A stretch of DNA of 64,000 bases. Origin: CAWUIO01 sp963922455. Its GTDB lineage: Bacteria > Bacteroidota > Bacteroidia > Cytophagales > Microscillaceae. The stretch spans positions 62,001 through 126,000 of the forward strand of contig CAWUIO010000002.1 in assembly GCA_963922455.1 (NCBI GenBank), in the 5' to 3' direction. The notes below the pieces were generated by a model. The model was not told where the DNA came from, made no database searches, and saw nothing but the letters and a program-made list of their open reading frames with translations. Position 1 is the stretch's first letter; every line of letters begins with the position of its first letter. A program made the translations under genes and the position numbers. Positions 35,220 through 44,600 of the stretch are shown in pieces.

Positions 35220-35397
35220 GCTCAGTATATACCTAATTGGCTGCAAGTTATAAAAATAAAGACATTTCAATCGGGCCGCTTTCTTTTAAAATCAGTAATG
35301 AAGCATGCTACTTAAGCGGGGCAAGCCGGTTTGAAAAGCTCAATTTTACCCTATTTTTTAAGCTTCCCCCCCTCATGAATTGTAAAAAAGGATTTTA
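35220..35397. other. Upstream region of the FkbM gene
   Basis: AT-rich sequence with GGGGCAAGCCGGTTTGAA at about 35318, similar to GGGCGAGCCGGTTTGAA near 62079. I see no gene. Confidence 0.35.
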
Positions 35398-35528
35398 GGG
35401 GCTTCCCCGCGCGATGAAGTAATGGCTCAGCTTGGAGTATGTGGCGCGCGCGGGTCGGGCTGTCACTACTCGCTGCCTCTACGCACTGGGCCAACACGAG
35501 CTCAAACAGGCCGTTCCATCCCTAAGCT
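35398..35528 (+). repeat. Dispersed structured repeat, copy 8 (subtype A)
   Basis: A 131-bp element. Ends GGCTT/AAGCT pair with one wobble. Hairpin arms are CCCGCGCG and CGCGCGGG. Stem 2 is CTCG/CGAG. It carries the TCACTAC/CCGTTC co-change. No gene lies just upstream in its direction. A purine-rich heptamer tract follows. Confidence 0.92.
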
Positions 35529-35553
35529 GAAGAAGAAGAGAGAGGAGAGATAT

Positions 35554-35595
35554 GGGAGCCGGGAGCCGGGAACCGAGAGCCGGGATGCGGGACTA
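35554..35595 (+). repeat. Heptanucleotide tandem repeat flanking copy 8
   Basis: Six 7-base units: GGGAGCC, GGGAGCC, GGGAACC, GAGAGCC, GGGATGC, GGGACTA. It aligns with the tract next to copy 2, including the purine-rich linker. The rest of the gap up to 35786 shows no gene. Confidence 0.75.
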
Positions 35596-35786
35596 GAGCC
35601 TCCCCATTCGCGGGCCTTTGGGCTCCTAAGAAAATGCTTTGGCCCCTGGCCGGTGTCCTTCCTCTAATATGGATACCAATACAAAAAGTGAAGTATGCTA
35701 AAATTCAGTTAGTTAAAATAACAAGGTACAAATACGGTACAAAAAATGAAGTGGAAAAAGAACCAAAAAAAGAGTAAGAAACAGAC

Positions 35787-36122
35787 TTATTTGCTTTCTT
35801 CTTTTAACTCCAAAACTCCGGGCACGAGCGCATCCTCTTCAATCAGTTGCTTAATTTTAGGTAGGAAGGGTTTTAAACTTTCGTAGTCATTGCCTGAGGC
35901 GTGTATACCTATGAGGGGTATAGTATATTTTTGAAAGTTTTGCTGATGGGCAATGTTTTTATCAAAAGTGAGAAGTAAGTTGAAATCATCAGCGATCATC
36001 AAACGGAGCAGCTCTCCATTGGTTTTCCCATTCCAGCCCATATCCCGGACGGTATAGATTTCATAATCGGAAAAATCACCCTTGAGCCTTTTAGGTAGAT
36101 TTTCGTCGATAAATATCATCAT
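35787..36122 (-). CDS. DUF5615 PIN-like toxin of a toxin-antitoxin pair
   Basis: A 111-residue protein of the DUF5615 PIN-like family: the opening 'MMIFIDENLPKRLKGDF' carries the first acidic residues of a PIN-type active site, followed by 'YTVRDMGWNGKTNGELLRLM' and 'NLLLTFDKNIAHQQNF' with a further aspartate. Such proteins are predicted ribonuclease toxins. The start overlaps the end of the DUF433 gene by 32 bases, the usual arrangement for this pair. Activity is inferred from family and context. Confidence 0.88.
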   Translation of the reverse strand: MMIFIDENLPKRLKGDFSDYEIYTVRDMGWNGKTNGELLRLMIADDFNLLLTFDKNIAHQQNFQKYTIPLIGIHASGNDYESLKPFLPKIKQLIEEDALVPGVLELKEESK

Positions 36123-36342
36123 AAATCACTTTGAAGTTATCTGCTGTGAGCAGCTTCTCGGCCAAAGCCAAGACGGTTACCGCCTGTTCCCGGCTAACCG
36201 TAGGAAAATCATCTAAAAACGCATCTAGGGATATGCCTTTCTCCAGGTGATGGAAGTGGATTTCCACGGGCACCCGGGTACCCTTGAATACAGGGGTGCC
36301 TCCTAATATGTCTGGGTTGGTATGGATAACATCTACGGACAT
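36091..36342 (-). CDS. DUF433 antitoxin
   Basis: An 83-residue protein of the DUF433 family: 'IHTNPDILGGTPVFKGTRVPVEIHFHHLEKGISLDAFLDDFPTVSREQAVTVLALAEKLL'. The family has a winged-helix/homeodomain-like fold and is the standard partner of DUF5615. As the first gene of the pair it should both neutralise the toxin and repress the promoter in the sequence right of 36342. The overlap with the toxin gene ensures coupled translation. Confidence 0.88.
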   Translation of the reverse strand: MSVDVIHTNPDILGGTPVFKGTRVPVEIHFHHLEKGISLDAFLDDFPTVSREQAVTVLALAEKLLTADNFKVIYDDIYRRKST

Positions 36343-36412
36343 AGGAATTTCTTTTACTCAAATATACTCAATGTGGATAAATTGTGCTAAGTCCTCTGTT
36401 TTTGAAACTCCA

Positions 36413-36622
36413 CAGTCGCGACGCTCTTGCCTTATGAGGAAACTCTTCGGCCTCTGCCCAAGATTAGGAGATGGGTATCGGCCAGAGGCCTTTACTAGGA
36501 CGCCACGAGCCTAGAGCCTCGCGACTGAGGGGGATATCCCTCAAGGTTCCTTGCCTTCGGCAGACAGCAGGGACGCTGTCGCTAGGACTAGGCACAAGCA
36601 GCGCTTCGCTTATGCTTGCGCC
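36413..36622. other. Hairpin-dense non-coding island
   Basis: A GC-rich stretch in AT-rich surroundings with many perfect inverted repeats. The outer CAGTCGCGA (36413-36421) pairs with TCGCGACTG (36519-36527) and encloses GGCCTCTG/CAGAGGCC (36449-36456 and 36483-36490). Then follow GAGGG/CCCTC (36527-36542), TGCC/GGCA (36552-36562), GACAGC/GCTGTC (36563-36580) and GGCACAAGCA/TGCTTGCGCC (36591-36622), with a T-run soon after. It may be a structured RNA or a small transposable element. Direction is unknown; the trailing T-run suggests plus. Confidence 0.6.
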
Positions 36623-36736
36623 AGATGGGTTTTTGTTTAATTTATTGACTATCAAGGGTTTGTTTTGATTTGCCAGTAGACAATCTTAAAACTATTTACC
36701 TCTCTGCTCTTAATCCCTGATCTCTCCTCTAAAGTA

Positions 36737-36871
36737 GGCTGAGGGATAGAGCGGCATGTCTGAGCTCGTGTAGGCTTTGCGGGTAAGGGCAGCGAGTAGC
36801 GAAAGCCCGACCCCACCCGGATACCCAAGGGTTCATAAAGGCACGATAGGTATACGGGTGGGGGCAGCCCC
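36737..36871 (-). repeat. Dispersed structured repeat, copy 9 (subtype A)
   Basis: A 135-bp element, the longest copy. Ends GGCTG/CAGCC pair. Hairpin arms are CCCCACCCG and CGGGTGGGG. Stem 2 is CTCG/CGAG. It starts 34 nt after the stop of the giant T9SS gene and is co-oriented and unambiguous. The short flank at 36702-36730 is pyrimidine-rich. Confidence 0.92.
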
Positions 36872-36905
36872 TCCGCTTTTTAAGTGAAGGGGGCTGATAA
36901 ATGGC

Positions 36906-39900
36906 CTAACGGATCGATACTTTTTTGTAAGTCACGCGATCTTCGGTTCTAAACTCTAAGATGTACATGCCTGTTGGTAAGCTAGATACGGGGAGAGAGT
37001 AGGGGACTTTCGCTTGAAAATTGGCTAAGGTCTCTGTATAAAAGGTGCGACCTTGTAGATCACGAAGGATTAAATTAACCTCTTGGGGTTCAGGTTCTTC
37101 CAGCTGAAGAAAGAGCTCATCTTGACTCGGATTGGGAAATACTTCCAGGGATTGGCTTAGGTCTTGGCTTTCGGTACCGGTTATGGTAAAATTGAAGAGG
37201 CTAGAGGTGGCAGAGCAATTCTGGTTCGTTATTACGAGGTAGTAGGTACCCGAAGAGGTAGGGCGGTAACTATCGGCCGTTGCCCCCGTAATCGGTTCAA
37301 AATCGAAATACCACTGGTAACTTTCCGCTCCCGTAATGGAAGATAAGAGACGGTCTCCTTCTTGGACAACAGAGACGGTAAAGGAGGCATCCAATACCAC
37401 CACGGTAGGGCTGCTGGCTTCTTGAAAGCACTCATCCGTGAAAACCAAGCAATTGTACTCACCATCCTGATTGGCCAAATAGGAAGAGAAGGTTGCCTCG
37501 GGGATGGGCCGCTCATTCCGGGTCCATTGGTAGTTGGCATTGATTACATTGGTATTGAGCGTTAATAAGGCACTCTTATCATCACAAATATTGGAAATGA
37601 TATTGGTGCTAATCGAAACGGCCACTACCAGATTACACTCCGTACGGGTTTGGGCAAGATTGCTGTATCCGGAAAATCCTCCTTCATTACCCGAACGAAC
37701 CCGGTAGTAGTACACGGTATTACTTTGTAATTCGGTATCTTGAAAACGTTTAGTATTGGTTCCTACTCGGGCAATTTCTACATAGCCGGTTGTGCGATCG
37801 ATTGAGCGCTCGATGCTGAAAAGATCTTCATTACTGGAATTGTCCTCCCACTGTAGGGCAATTTCGCTTTCTGAAACGGCTTCTGCGGTCAAGTTAATTG
37901 GCCGGGCCGGAGGATTAATATTGTCTACCGAGTCGGTTACAGCAAGAGAATTGAATGAATAATTCGAGAAGCCATCCTCATTAAAAGCACTGACCCGATA
38001 GGTATATAATTGATTACCCACCAAATTGGAGTCCACGTACATAGTTACGTTGGAGTCTACCTGGGCTATCTCGGTAAAGAAGCCATCGTTTTCTAGGATG
38101 TTGGCCCGCTCAATGCTGAAACCGAGCTCATTGCTAGAGTTATCATCCCAGGTGACGGTGATTTGATTGGCGCTATTAGAAGTAGTACTCAAATTATTAG
38201 GGGGTAAAGGGATGTCTGCGGTTTCGGCCCCAGCTACATTACTAAACCTTGAGGCCCCCTCTGTGGCACTAATCGCTCGGATACGATAATAATATTGGGT
38301 ATCGTCGCTTAGGCCAGTATTGTTGAATGTAGTTGTATCGGCTCCGACGGTATCTATGGATACAAAGCCTTGGTTGGCACTATTGGAGCGTTGTATTTCA
38401 AATCCTATCTCATTGTTGGATACGTCTGTCCAGAATAGTTCAATTTCTTGGCTGGATATGGCAAAGGCCTGCAGGTTTTCGGGAGTGCGGGGAGGATTTG
38501 CGGTGCGGGCACTATCTAGATTGGAGAAATTGGAGTCTTGACTAAACTTAAAAGCCCTAACACGGTAGATATATTTATTATTTGGAATAAGCCCCTCGTG
38601 TACATAGGTCGTGGTACCCGGACCAACCACATCTAAGAATCCAAAATCTGCGGAGACTCCTGCAATACTAATTGGGTCGAGGAACTGGATCTCGAAGCCT
38701 TGTTCATCATTGGAGTTATCTTGCCAAGTGAGCTGTATGGATGAACTGGTAAGGCCCACTGCGCTCAAATTGCTTGGGTCATTGGGAGGAGTACTGGGGT
38801 CACTCTTCAAGAGTTCGGGGATACTCCCCGAAGTAAGGTAGTTTGTGGTTTGTGGCTGCCCACTTACTTGTCGGAAGGGGATGAGGTAGAAGTAATAGGG
38901 TTGGGTTGCGTCTAAGCCAAAAATAGGGAGCTGATTAAAGTTACGGTCATCAATGACAGCTTCTATAAAACCATTGCTACCCAAAGTATTAGGGTCAATT
39001 AAAAATGGATCGGTTCCATCTTGTAAACCCTCAAAAGAAGTGGGCGTAGAAAATGATAAAATTAGGTAGCCATCGGCATCGGGAATAATATCCCAGGCAA
39101 GCTCAACGGAGGTTTCCCCGACATCGACAAAGGCAAAACTGGTGGTATGGGCAGCTGGTTCGGTAGTTACCGTAAACACATCGACCCGGTTTCCGTAGGC
39201 CGTGTCGGCGGGAGTATTGGTATTAATGGCAAAAGGTATAATGCTATACTGAGTAGCGGGACTGAGGCCGGTCACATTTATGGAAAAGGTGCCCACCGAA
39301 GCCCCGCCGACTTGGGAGACATTGAGTACGCCAGCGTCGGTCAATGTGAGATCGCTTCCCGTGGTAGGATAGTAAATTACACCATTTCGGGCCAGGCTAA
39401 TAGCCGAAGATATGGTATACGTCGCGCGAAGGCTGTTTTGTGTGATCTGGTCAATAGCATCGGTTACTACACCAATACCCGAGACTGTTGGCTCAAACTC
39501 GTAGGCTCCTACGTCTGGAGTACCTACCCGGTTGACCCCCCGTTGGTCGGTGATAGGAATGAGTGGGCCGGAGATTCCCCCATCAATACCGGGGCTGCCC
39601 GCCACGGAGGCAATGGTAAACGTAGGGCCACCATTGTTAGCTAAGGTGTCGGCACTGGCACTTAGGTATGTACTGTAATCGGCTCCGGTTGTGGAGCCAG
39701 CGTCGTTTACAAAACTTGCTCCAGAAAAATCGCCAAAGACAGAGTTTTGGCTATCATCTATGGCACCAAAGATATTGGGATTACTTGAGGCATTATTGGC
39801 AAGGATATAACTGTTGATGATATTAAGCAGGTTGGCATCCGACCTATCAATCCCTCCTCCACTTGCATTTCCGAATTGGGCTTCATTGCCTACGATGGTA

Positions 39901-41501
39901 CAGTTTATAATATCCACACTGTTGGCATCATCTAAGTATATGGCCCCTCCAAAGGAAGCATTGTCTCCTTGGGTGATATTTGCGTATAGCGTGGTATTGC
40001 TTATTAGAATATTGGATGTATTGCCGGACACGGAAACAGCTCCCCAGGCATCGCCATTGACAGATTGAATTATATTGTCATAAATAGCAGAGTTTACTAT
40101 GTTTAAATTCCCATCCTCTATAAAAATGATCCCCCGGCTTTGGGTAATGCCCGAGCCCATGCTAAATGCTAGATTATCTCGTACGGTACAATTAACAAAA
40201 TTCAGGGAGCCCGATTGGTTATAAATGATCCCATAGTTGTCAAACTCTTGGCCTTCATTCTCATTATCAAGAAACTCACAATTTGTGAAGGAAACCGATC
40301 CACCTATATTGGTGAAGGCTCCCCCTTTTACATCATTTGTATACCCATTCTCAAAAACTACATTCTGGAAATTCATGCTGAATATACCATTGGTCTCCAC
40401 CAGGGTATGGTCATTGCCCACCGAACGGATTTTCGTTTTAGCAGCCGGGGGAACGGGGCCTCTGATATTAGTATTCCCTTGAATAGGAGGAAGCGGACTT
40501 GTCAGGTCTACGTTGGGAGTATTCAGTATAATCGTATAATCTTGCGCAAGAAATAGGTTGGCATTTTGTATTGCATAGCGGAGGGATCCGATCCCGTCGT
40601 TGGCGGAAGTGCTTACAGTGAAGGGACTGCTTGATACCGGAGCAAAGATGGCTAATTCTATAAAATTGGGCTTATTTATAATAAATTGAGTAACCATTGA
40701 AATGGGCTCCAGCTCAAAGATGTCATTGTTAAATTCATAATAGATTTTTCCAGAGATAAGGTCAATATCCATACTTGAGATACCCGCCCCTATATTGGCA
40801 AGAGCTGTTCGGGTAAAAAAATTCCCTTCCAGGTCTGTGCGATAGATGGTACTTCCTTGAACAAAGTATAAAAAGCCCCGGTATCCGTCTACGGCAATAG
40901 GCCCGTTAATGGGGCCCAGAGAGCCTTCCCCGATTAGGGGAGACCAAGTATTTAAATCAGAACCGGAGGCATAATAAATAGCATTATCACTAAGGTCGTG
41001 AATATAAAGACGGTCATTGACCGGGTCGTAGTCCAATTCATCAAAGACATCTCCGGCCGTGGAGGGGATATTGCTTCCTTCTATTTGGGTTCCATCTATC
41101 GCATTAAAAATGCCACCTGCCCCTGGGGCATAGAGTATTTCTGTGTCGTTGAGGTACTCGAGGGCCGTGATGTTGGTAACCCCGGTAGAGGCCACGGCTC
41201 CAATATCGAGAAACTCGGGGGAACTTTGAATGATTTCTCCGTCGGCGGCATTATAATAAACATCTCCATTGTCCGGGTTTATTGTAATACGTTTACTATC
41301 ACCTCCAATGTTGGCCGTAGGCCCTATTTGAAAGGCTCCATTATTAAAATCTGTGTAACTGGCCTGACTAATAACGGATACGTAGATCCTTTGTCCCTGA
41401 GCTAATTGAGGGACTAGAAAGACAAGTAACATGAAAAATTTTAAGTCAAGTACAGACTTGATTGGCAAAGGGTGGATTCTTAGGTAAAACGCTTTCATCA
41501 A
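36906..41501 (-). CDS. Giant secreted multidomain protein with T9SS sorting domain
   Basis: A 1531-residue exported protein. A signal peptide ends near 'PQLAQGQ'. Residues about 40-290 look like a beta-propeller of short Asp/Asn-rich blades. Residues about 295-670 form a parallel beta-helix ('GGAFTNIGGSVSFTNCEFLDN') ending in 'DVGAYEFEP'. Next come fibronectin type III modules to about 1330, several with 'P.NL.A...S...I.L.W.DNS.NE.GF.I.R'. An Ig-like region follows, and the C-terminal 80 residues are a T9SS type A sorting domain ('LEVFPNPSQDELFLQL...LPTGMYILEFRTEDRVTYKKVSIR'). It should be secreted by T9SS and held at the cell surface or released. It is probably a surface adhesin-like or binding protein; no catalytic domain is evident. 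Confidence 0.9.
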   Translation of the reverse strand: MMKAFYLRIHPLPIKSVLDLKFFMLLVFLVPQLAQGQRIYVSVISQASYTDFNNGAFQIGPTANIGGDSKRITINPDNGDVYYNAADGEIIQSSPEFLDIGAVASTGVTNITALEYLNDTEILYAPGAGGIFNAIDGTQIEGSNIPSTAGDVFDELDYDPVNDRLYIHDLSDNAIYYASGSDLNTWSPLIGEGSLGPINGPIAVDGYRGFLYFVQGSTIYRTDLEGNFFTRTALANIGAGISSMDIDLISGKIYYEFNNDIFELEPISMVTQFIINKPNFIELAIFAPVSSSPFTVSTSANDGIGSLRYAIQNANLFLAQDYTIILNTPNVDLTSPLPPIQGNTNIRGPVPPAAKTKIRSVGNDHTLVETNGIFSMNFQNVVFENGYTNDVKGGAFTNIGGSVSFTNCEFLDNENEGQEFDNYGIIYNQSGSLNFVNCTVRDNLAFSMGSGITQSRGIIFIEDGNLNIVNSAIYDNIIQSVNGDAWGAVSVSGNTSNILISNTTLYANITQGDNASFGGAIYLDDANSVDIINCTIVGNEAQFGNASGGGIDRSDANLLNIINSYILANNASSNPNIFGAIDDSQNSVFGDFSGASFVNDAGSTTGADYSTYLSASADTLANNGGPTFTIASVAGSPGIDGGISGPLIPITDQRGVNRVGTPDVGAYEFEPTVSGIGVVTDAIDQITQNSLRATYTISSAISLARNGVIYYPTTGSDLTLTDAGVLNVSQVGGASVGTFSINVTGLSPATQYSIIPFAINTNTPADTAYGNRVDVFTVTTEPAAHTTSFAFVDVGETSVELAWDIIPDADGYLILSFSTPTSFEGLQDGTDPFLIDPNTLGSNGFIEAVIDDRNFNQLPIFGLDATQPYYFYLIPFRQVSGQPQTTNYLTSGSIPELLKSDPSTPPNDPSNLSAVGLTSSSIQLTWQDNSNDEQGFEIQFLDPISIAGVSADFGFLDVVGPGTTTYVHEGLIPNNKYIYRVRAFKFSQDSNFSNLDSARTANPPRTPENLQAFAISSQEIELFWTDVSNNEIGFEIQRSNSANQGFVSIDTVGADTTTFNNTGLSDDTQYYYRIRAISATEGASRFSNVAGAETADIPLPPNNLSTTSNSANQITVTWDDNSSNELGFSIERANILENDGFFTEIAQVDSNVTMYVDSNLVGNQLYTYRVSAFNEDGFSNYSFNSLAVTDSVDNINPPARPINLTAEAVSESEIALQWEDNSSNEDLFSIERSIDRTTGYVEIARVGTNTKRFQDTELQSNTVYYYRVRSGNEGGFSGYSNLAQTRTECNLVVAVSISTNIISNICDDKSALLTLNTNVINANYQWTRNERPIPEATFSSYLANQDGEYNCLVFTDECFQEASSPTVVVLDASFTVSVVQEGDRLLSSITGAESYQWYFDFEPITGATADSYRPTSSGTYYLVITNQNCSATSSLFNFTITGTESQDLSQSLEVFPNPSQDELFLQLEEPEPQEVNLILRDLQGRTFYTETLANFQAKVPYSLPVSSLPTGMYILEFRTEDRVTYKKVSIR

Positions 41502-41572
41502 CTACAAAAGATAAGGGTTGTCATGTATCTTTAAACGAAGGATTTCTTGCTAAGTTATTCTGATAAAAAGAA

Positions 41573-41598
41573 AAAAAGCCCGAAGTTTCGGGCTTTTT
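41573..41598 (-). terminator. Rho-independent terminator
   Basis: Symmetric AAAAAGCCCGAA-GT-TTCGGGCTTTTT hairpin with T-runs both ways. It lies 25 bases after the stop of the TPR-CHAT gene and ends that transcript before the T9SS gene. Confidence 0.9.
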
Positions 41599-41622
41599 AA
41601 ATAATTAAGTAGGGTTTTAAAA

Positions 41623-44600
41623 TTACTGAACACCAATCATATTAAAAGCTCCCCAAAGTGCAGGGTAGGGGTACTCTGCTTTAATTTCTTTTTGGGCTTC
41701 GTAAAAGGCCTTTCGCTTATTTCCGGTTTTCAACCATTTTTGGTAAAACTTGACCATAAGCTTCTGGGTAACCTCATCGTTTACCTTGAAGAGGCTCATA
41801 ATCAAGGCATCGGCCCCGGCTACTAAGAAGGAACGTTGTAGTCCATAGACTCCTTCCCCAATGGCCACTTCTCCCAATCCGGTTTCGCAGGCACTCAAGA
41901 TAACCAGTTCCGTTTTTTCCAGGTTCATACTTAGGGCTTCGTAGGCAGTTAAAATCCCCTCTTGGCTGTCAAAGTTTTTAGACCCGTCCATTAAGAGTTC
42001 GCCAGCCCCTTTAGCTAGTAACCCAGACCTTCGGAGTGGGTCTTGTTTAACCCCCAGTAAGTCGGAGCTTAGGTTTATATCATCTTGTTCCGCATTCTTC
42101 TCAAAGAAACCATGGGTTGCAATATGCAGGACCCTGGGTTTTTCAACGTTTTTAATGATACTTTCTTCGGCTTTGCTTTCTTGGTAGAGGGTAACCTTCC
42201 AGCTTTGGGCACTGAGTAGATCTTGGATAGCCTGTACTTCTCGGGCCGTGCCGGGTAAGCGGTCAATAAAGCCCCCTCCTCCTCTTTGAGCGGCACTGAG
42301 CGCTTCGGTTTTTATCTCTTTGGTAGTATAAAATACGGGGTCCCCAAATAAGATGGCATTATTTACATATTGCTTGGCAGCCCCTTTTTTACGGCTCTCT
42401 ACGATATCCTTGGTATTACTGACATATCGGATATCGATTTGATCAATAAGGAAGGTACTGTCTTTTACCCGTAATGCATTGAGGTTGATTTGGTTATAAG
42501 CACCATCAGGCGAGAAGTATACTGTATTGATTTCACTAGTCAATTTTTCACTAATAGGCCCCCAGAAGTTTTCGTAAGAACGGCGGTCTTTTTTACGGTA
42601 CTTTACCATATTGCGGTAGTAACGTACATACTTGCTTTCCATGTCTGAACCCTTCTCGAATAGAACCAATTCTGGGTTTTTCCGGGTGTCTCGGCTCACA
42701 ATTAAGGCAGCATACCGAACCTCATCGGTAAATCCGTCATCGTATTGACGATAACGAATGATCTCAACGGCCGCTTCATTGTCTTCCAATGAGTTCCGTA
42801 CATCTTTCCAGGTAATGAGATCTTTTTTAACGGTATTGGCAAAGATATCCGAGCGTTCACTTAAATCTTTCTCGAGGTTGCTCAACTCGTTTTGAAGTTC
42901 AGTGATATTAATGGGGCTCTCGGCAAGTTCTTCTTCGCTAACGTAGAGCAAAGAGGTTAAAATTTCCCGTTTACGGCTCCATTCCTGGAACAGGTTTTTC
43001 AGTTCTAAGTCATTTCCCCCTAAGATGCTCTGTCTTACTTTTTGTGAACTACTCAACAGAATAGCTTTGGTAGCCAGTTGGTGGTCATACATTTTCTCCA
43101 ACAAGGCAGGCTTATCGGCCGACATTTTTACGGCAAGTGAGTTGAAAAACTCAAAGTCGCTACGGATTTTATTCCAAAATTTGGTTTTTTCCCGATCGTT
43201 GAGCGAGGGGAAATAATCACGGAAGAAGCTAAGGTAAGACTGGGTTGTTTTCTCAATAAGCCGATTGGCCTCTTTGAGCTCATTACTGACATAGTACATC
43301 CTTCCCAATTTACTTTCCGTCTGTACATAATCTGGGTGGTCTTTGCTGAGGAGCTTTTTGTAAATAGACTCGGCTTTGACGTAGTTTTGCTTGGCTTCGT
43401 CAAATTTTTTCAGTTTGACATTTACGTCACCTAGTAGGGATAAAATCTGAGCAGAATTGATGTTTTTTTCCCCTAATTTATCTATCCAAATGGCATTGGC
43501 TTGGCTAAGGTACTGGCGGGCCTCTTCATACTTTTTGGTTTGTAAGTATAAATTAGCTTGGTTTTTAAGTACTTCGGCATACATGGGGTGGTTTTCGTCA
43601 AAATTGGAAGCCATGATTTTTTTGGCTTTTTCCAGTTTCTCCTCACTCTTTTTAATATTCTTAGTGCTTTGAAATAAGTTAATTAAAGCTTCCAAGGTGT
43701 AGGACTTTCCTAGCTCCACGTGATTGTCACCAAGTTGTTTTTCTTGAATGGGCACGACCCGGCCAATGTATTGAGAAGCTAATTCATAATCACCAATGAC
43801 CGAGTGCAAATTGGCTAAGAGTGAATACGTTTCGGCTGCTTTGACACTTTCAGGGCCATAGATTTTTTGGGCAATTTTCTCTGATTTTTTTAAGTAGGAT
43901 TCTGCATTTTTGAAGTCCCATTTGATCAGGTAGAGTAAGCCTAGTTGATTATACAGGTTATGTAGGCGACGACTGGAAGTACCGTATTTCTTTTCTTGTA
44001 CAGCCACGCTTTCTAACAATAATTGCTCGGTTTCGGCATATTCCCCAATCCGGATATATAAAAAAGCCATTTCTTCTACGGAGCGGGCTTTTTTGCTGAT
44101 ATCATCAATTCCCAGGCGGCGGTAAATCCGGTTGGACGTGCGCAATAATTTCTCAGCCTCATCAAATAGCCCCATTTCCCCATTAATTTTGGCCATCAGG
44201 GCCAAAGCATCCGCATATTCGGGCGAACGTCGTTTTATTGCCTTTCGTATAATGACCATGGCACTGTCCATACTACTTTCGGCCCCTCGGTAATCTCCTA
44301 CTTTGATTTGCATCTCAGCTTGGCGGGAAAGTTGTTTCCCGACACGGGCATCCCGCTCCCCAAATTTGCTTACCAAGACCCGGGTCCCGTTTTGAATCAG
44401 TTCTAAGGCCTCTGGGTATTGGTCCAGAATTTCATAATAACGGGCTACAGTGTTGGCTTGGGGAACATAGTCTTTATGAAAAATGGAATGATTAGAAAAT
44501 ACAATCGACTCCGGTTTACTTTCAAACAAATCCTTGGCCTGGTCAAAATCGTCGGTGTAGACCAAGTAGTACCCTGCCAAATCAATTTTATACGCTTGAT

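Noticed and set aside
38320..39644. Antisense frames within the T9SS gene, including one of 165 codons
   Set aside because: They lie opposite repeated fibronectin modules and show no independent signals.
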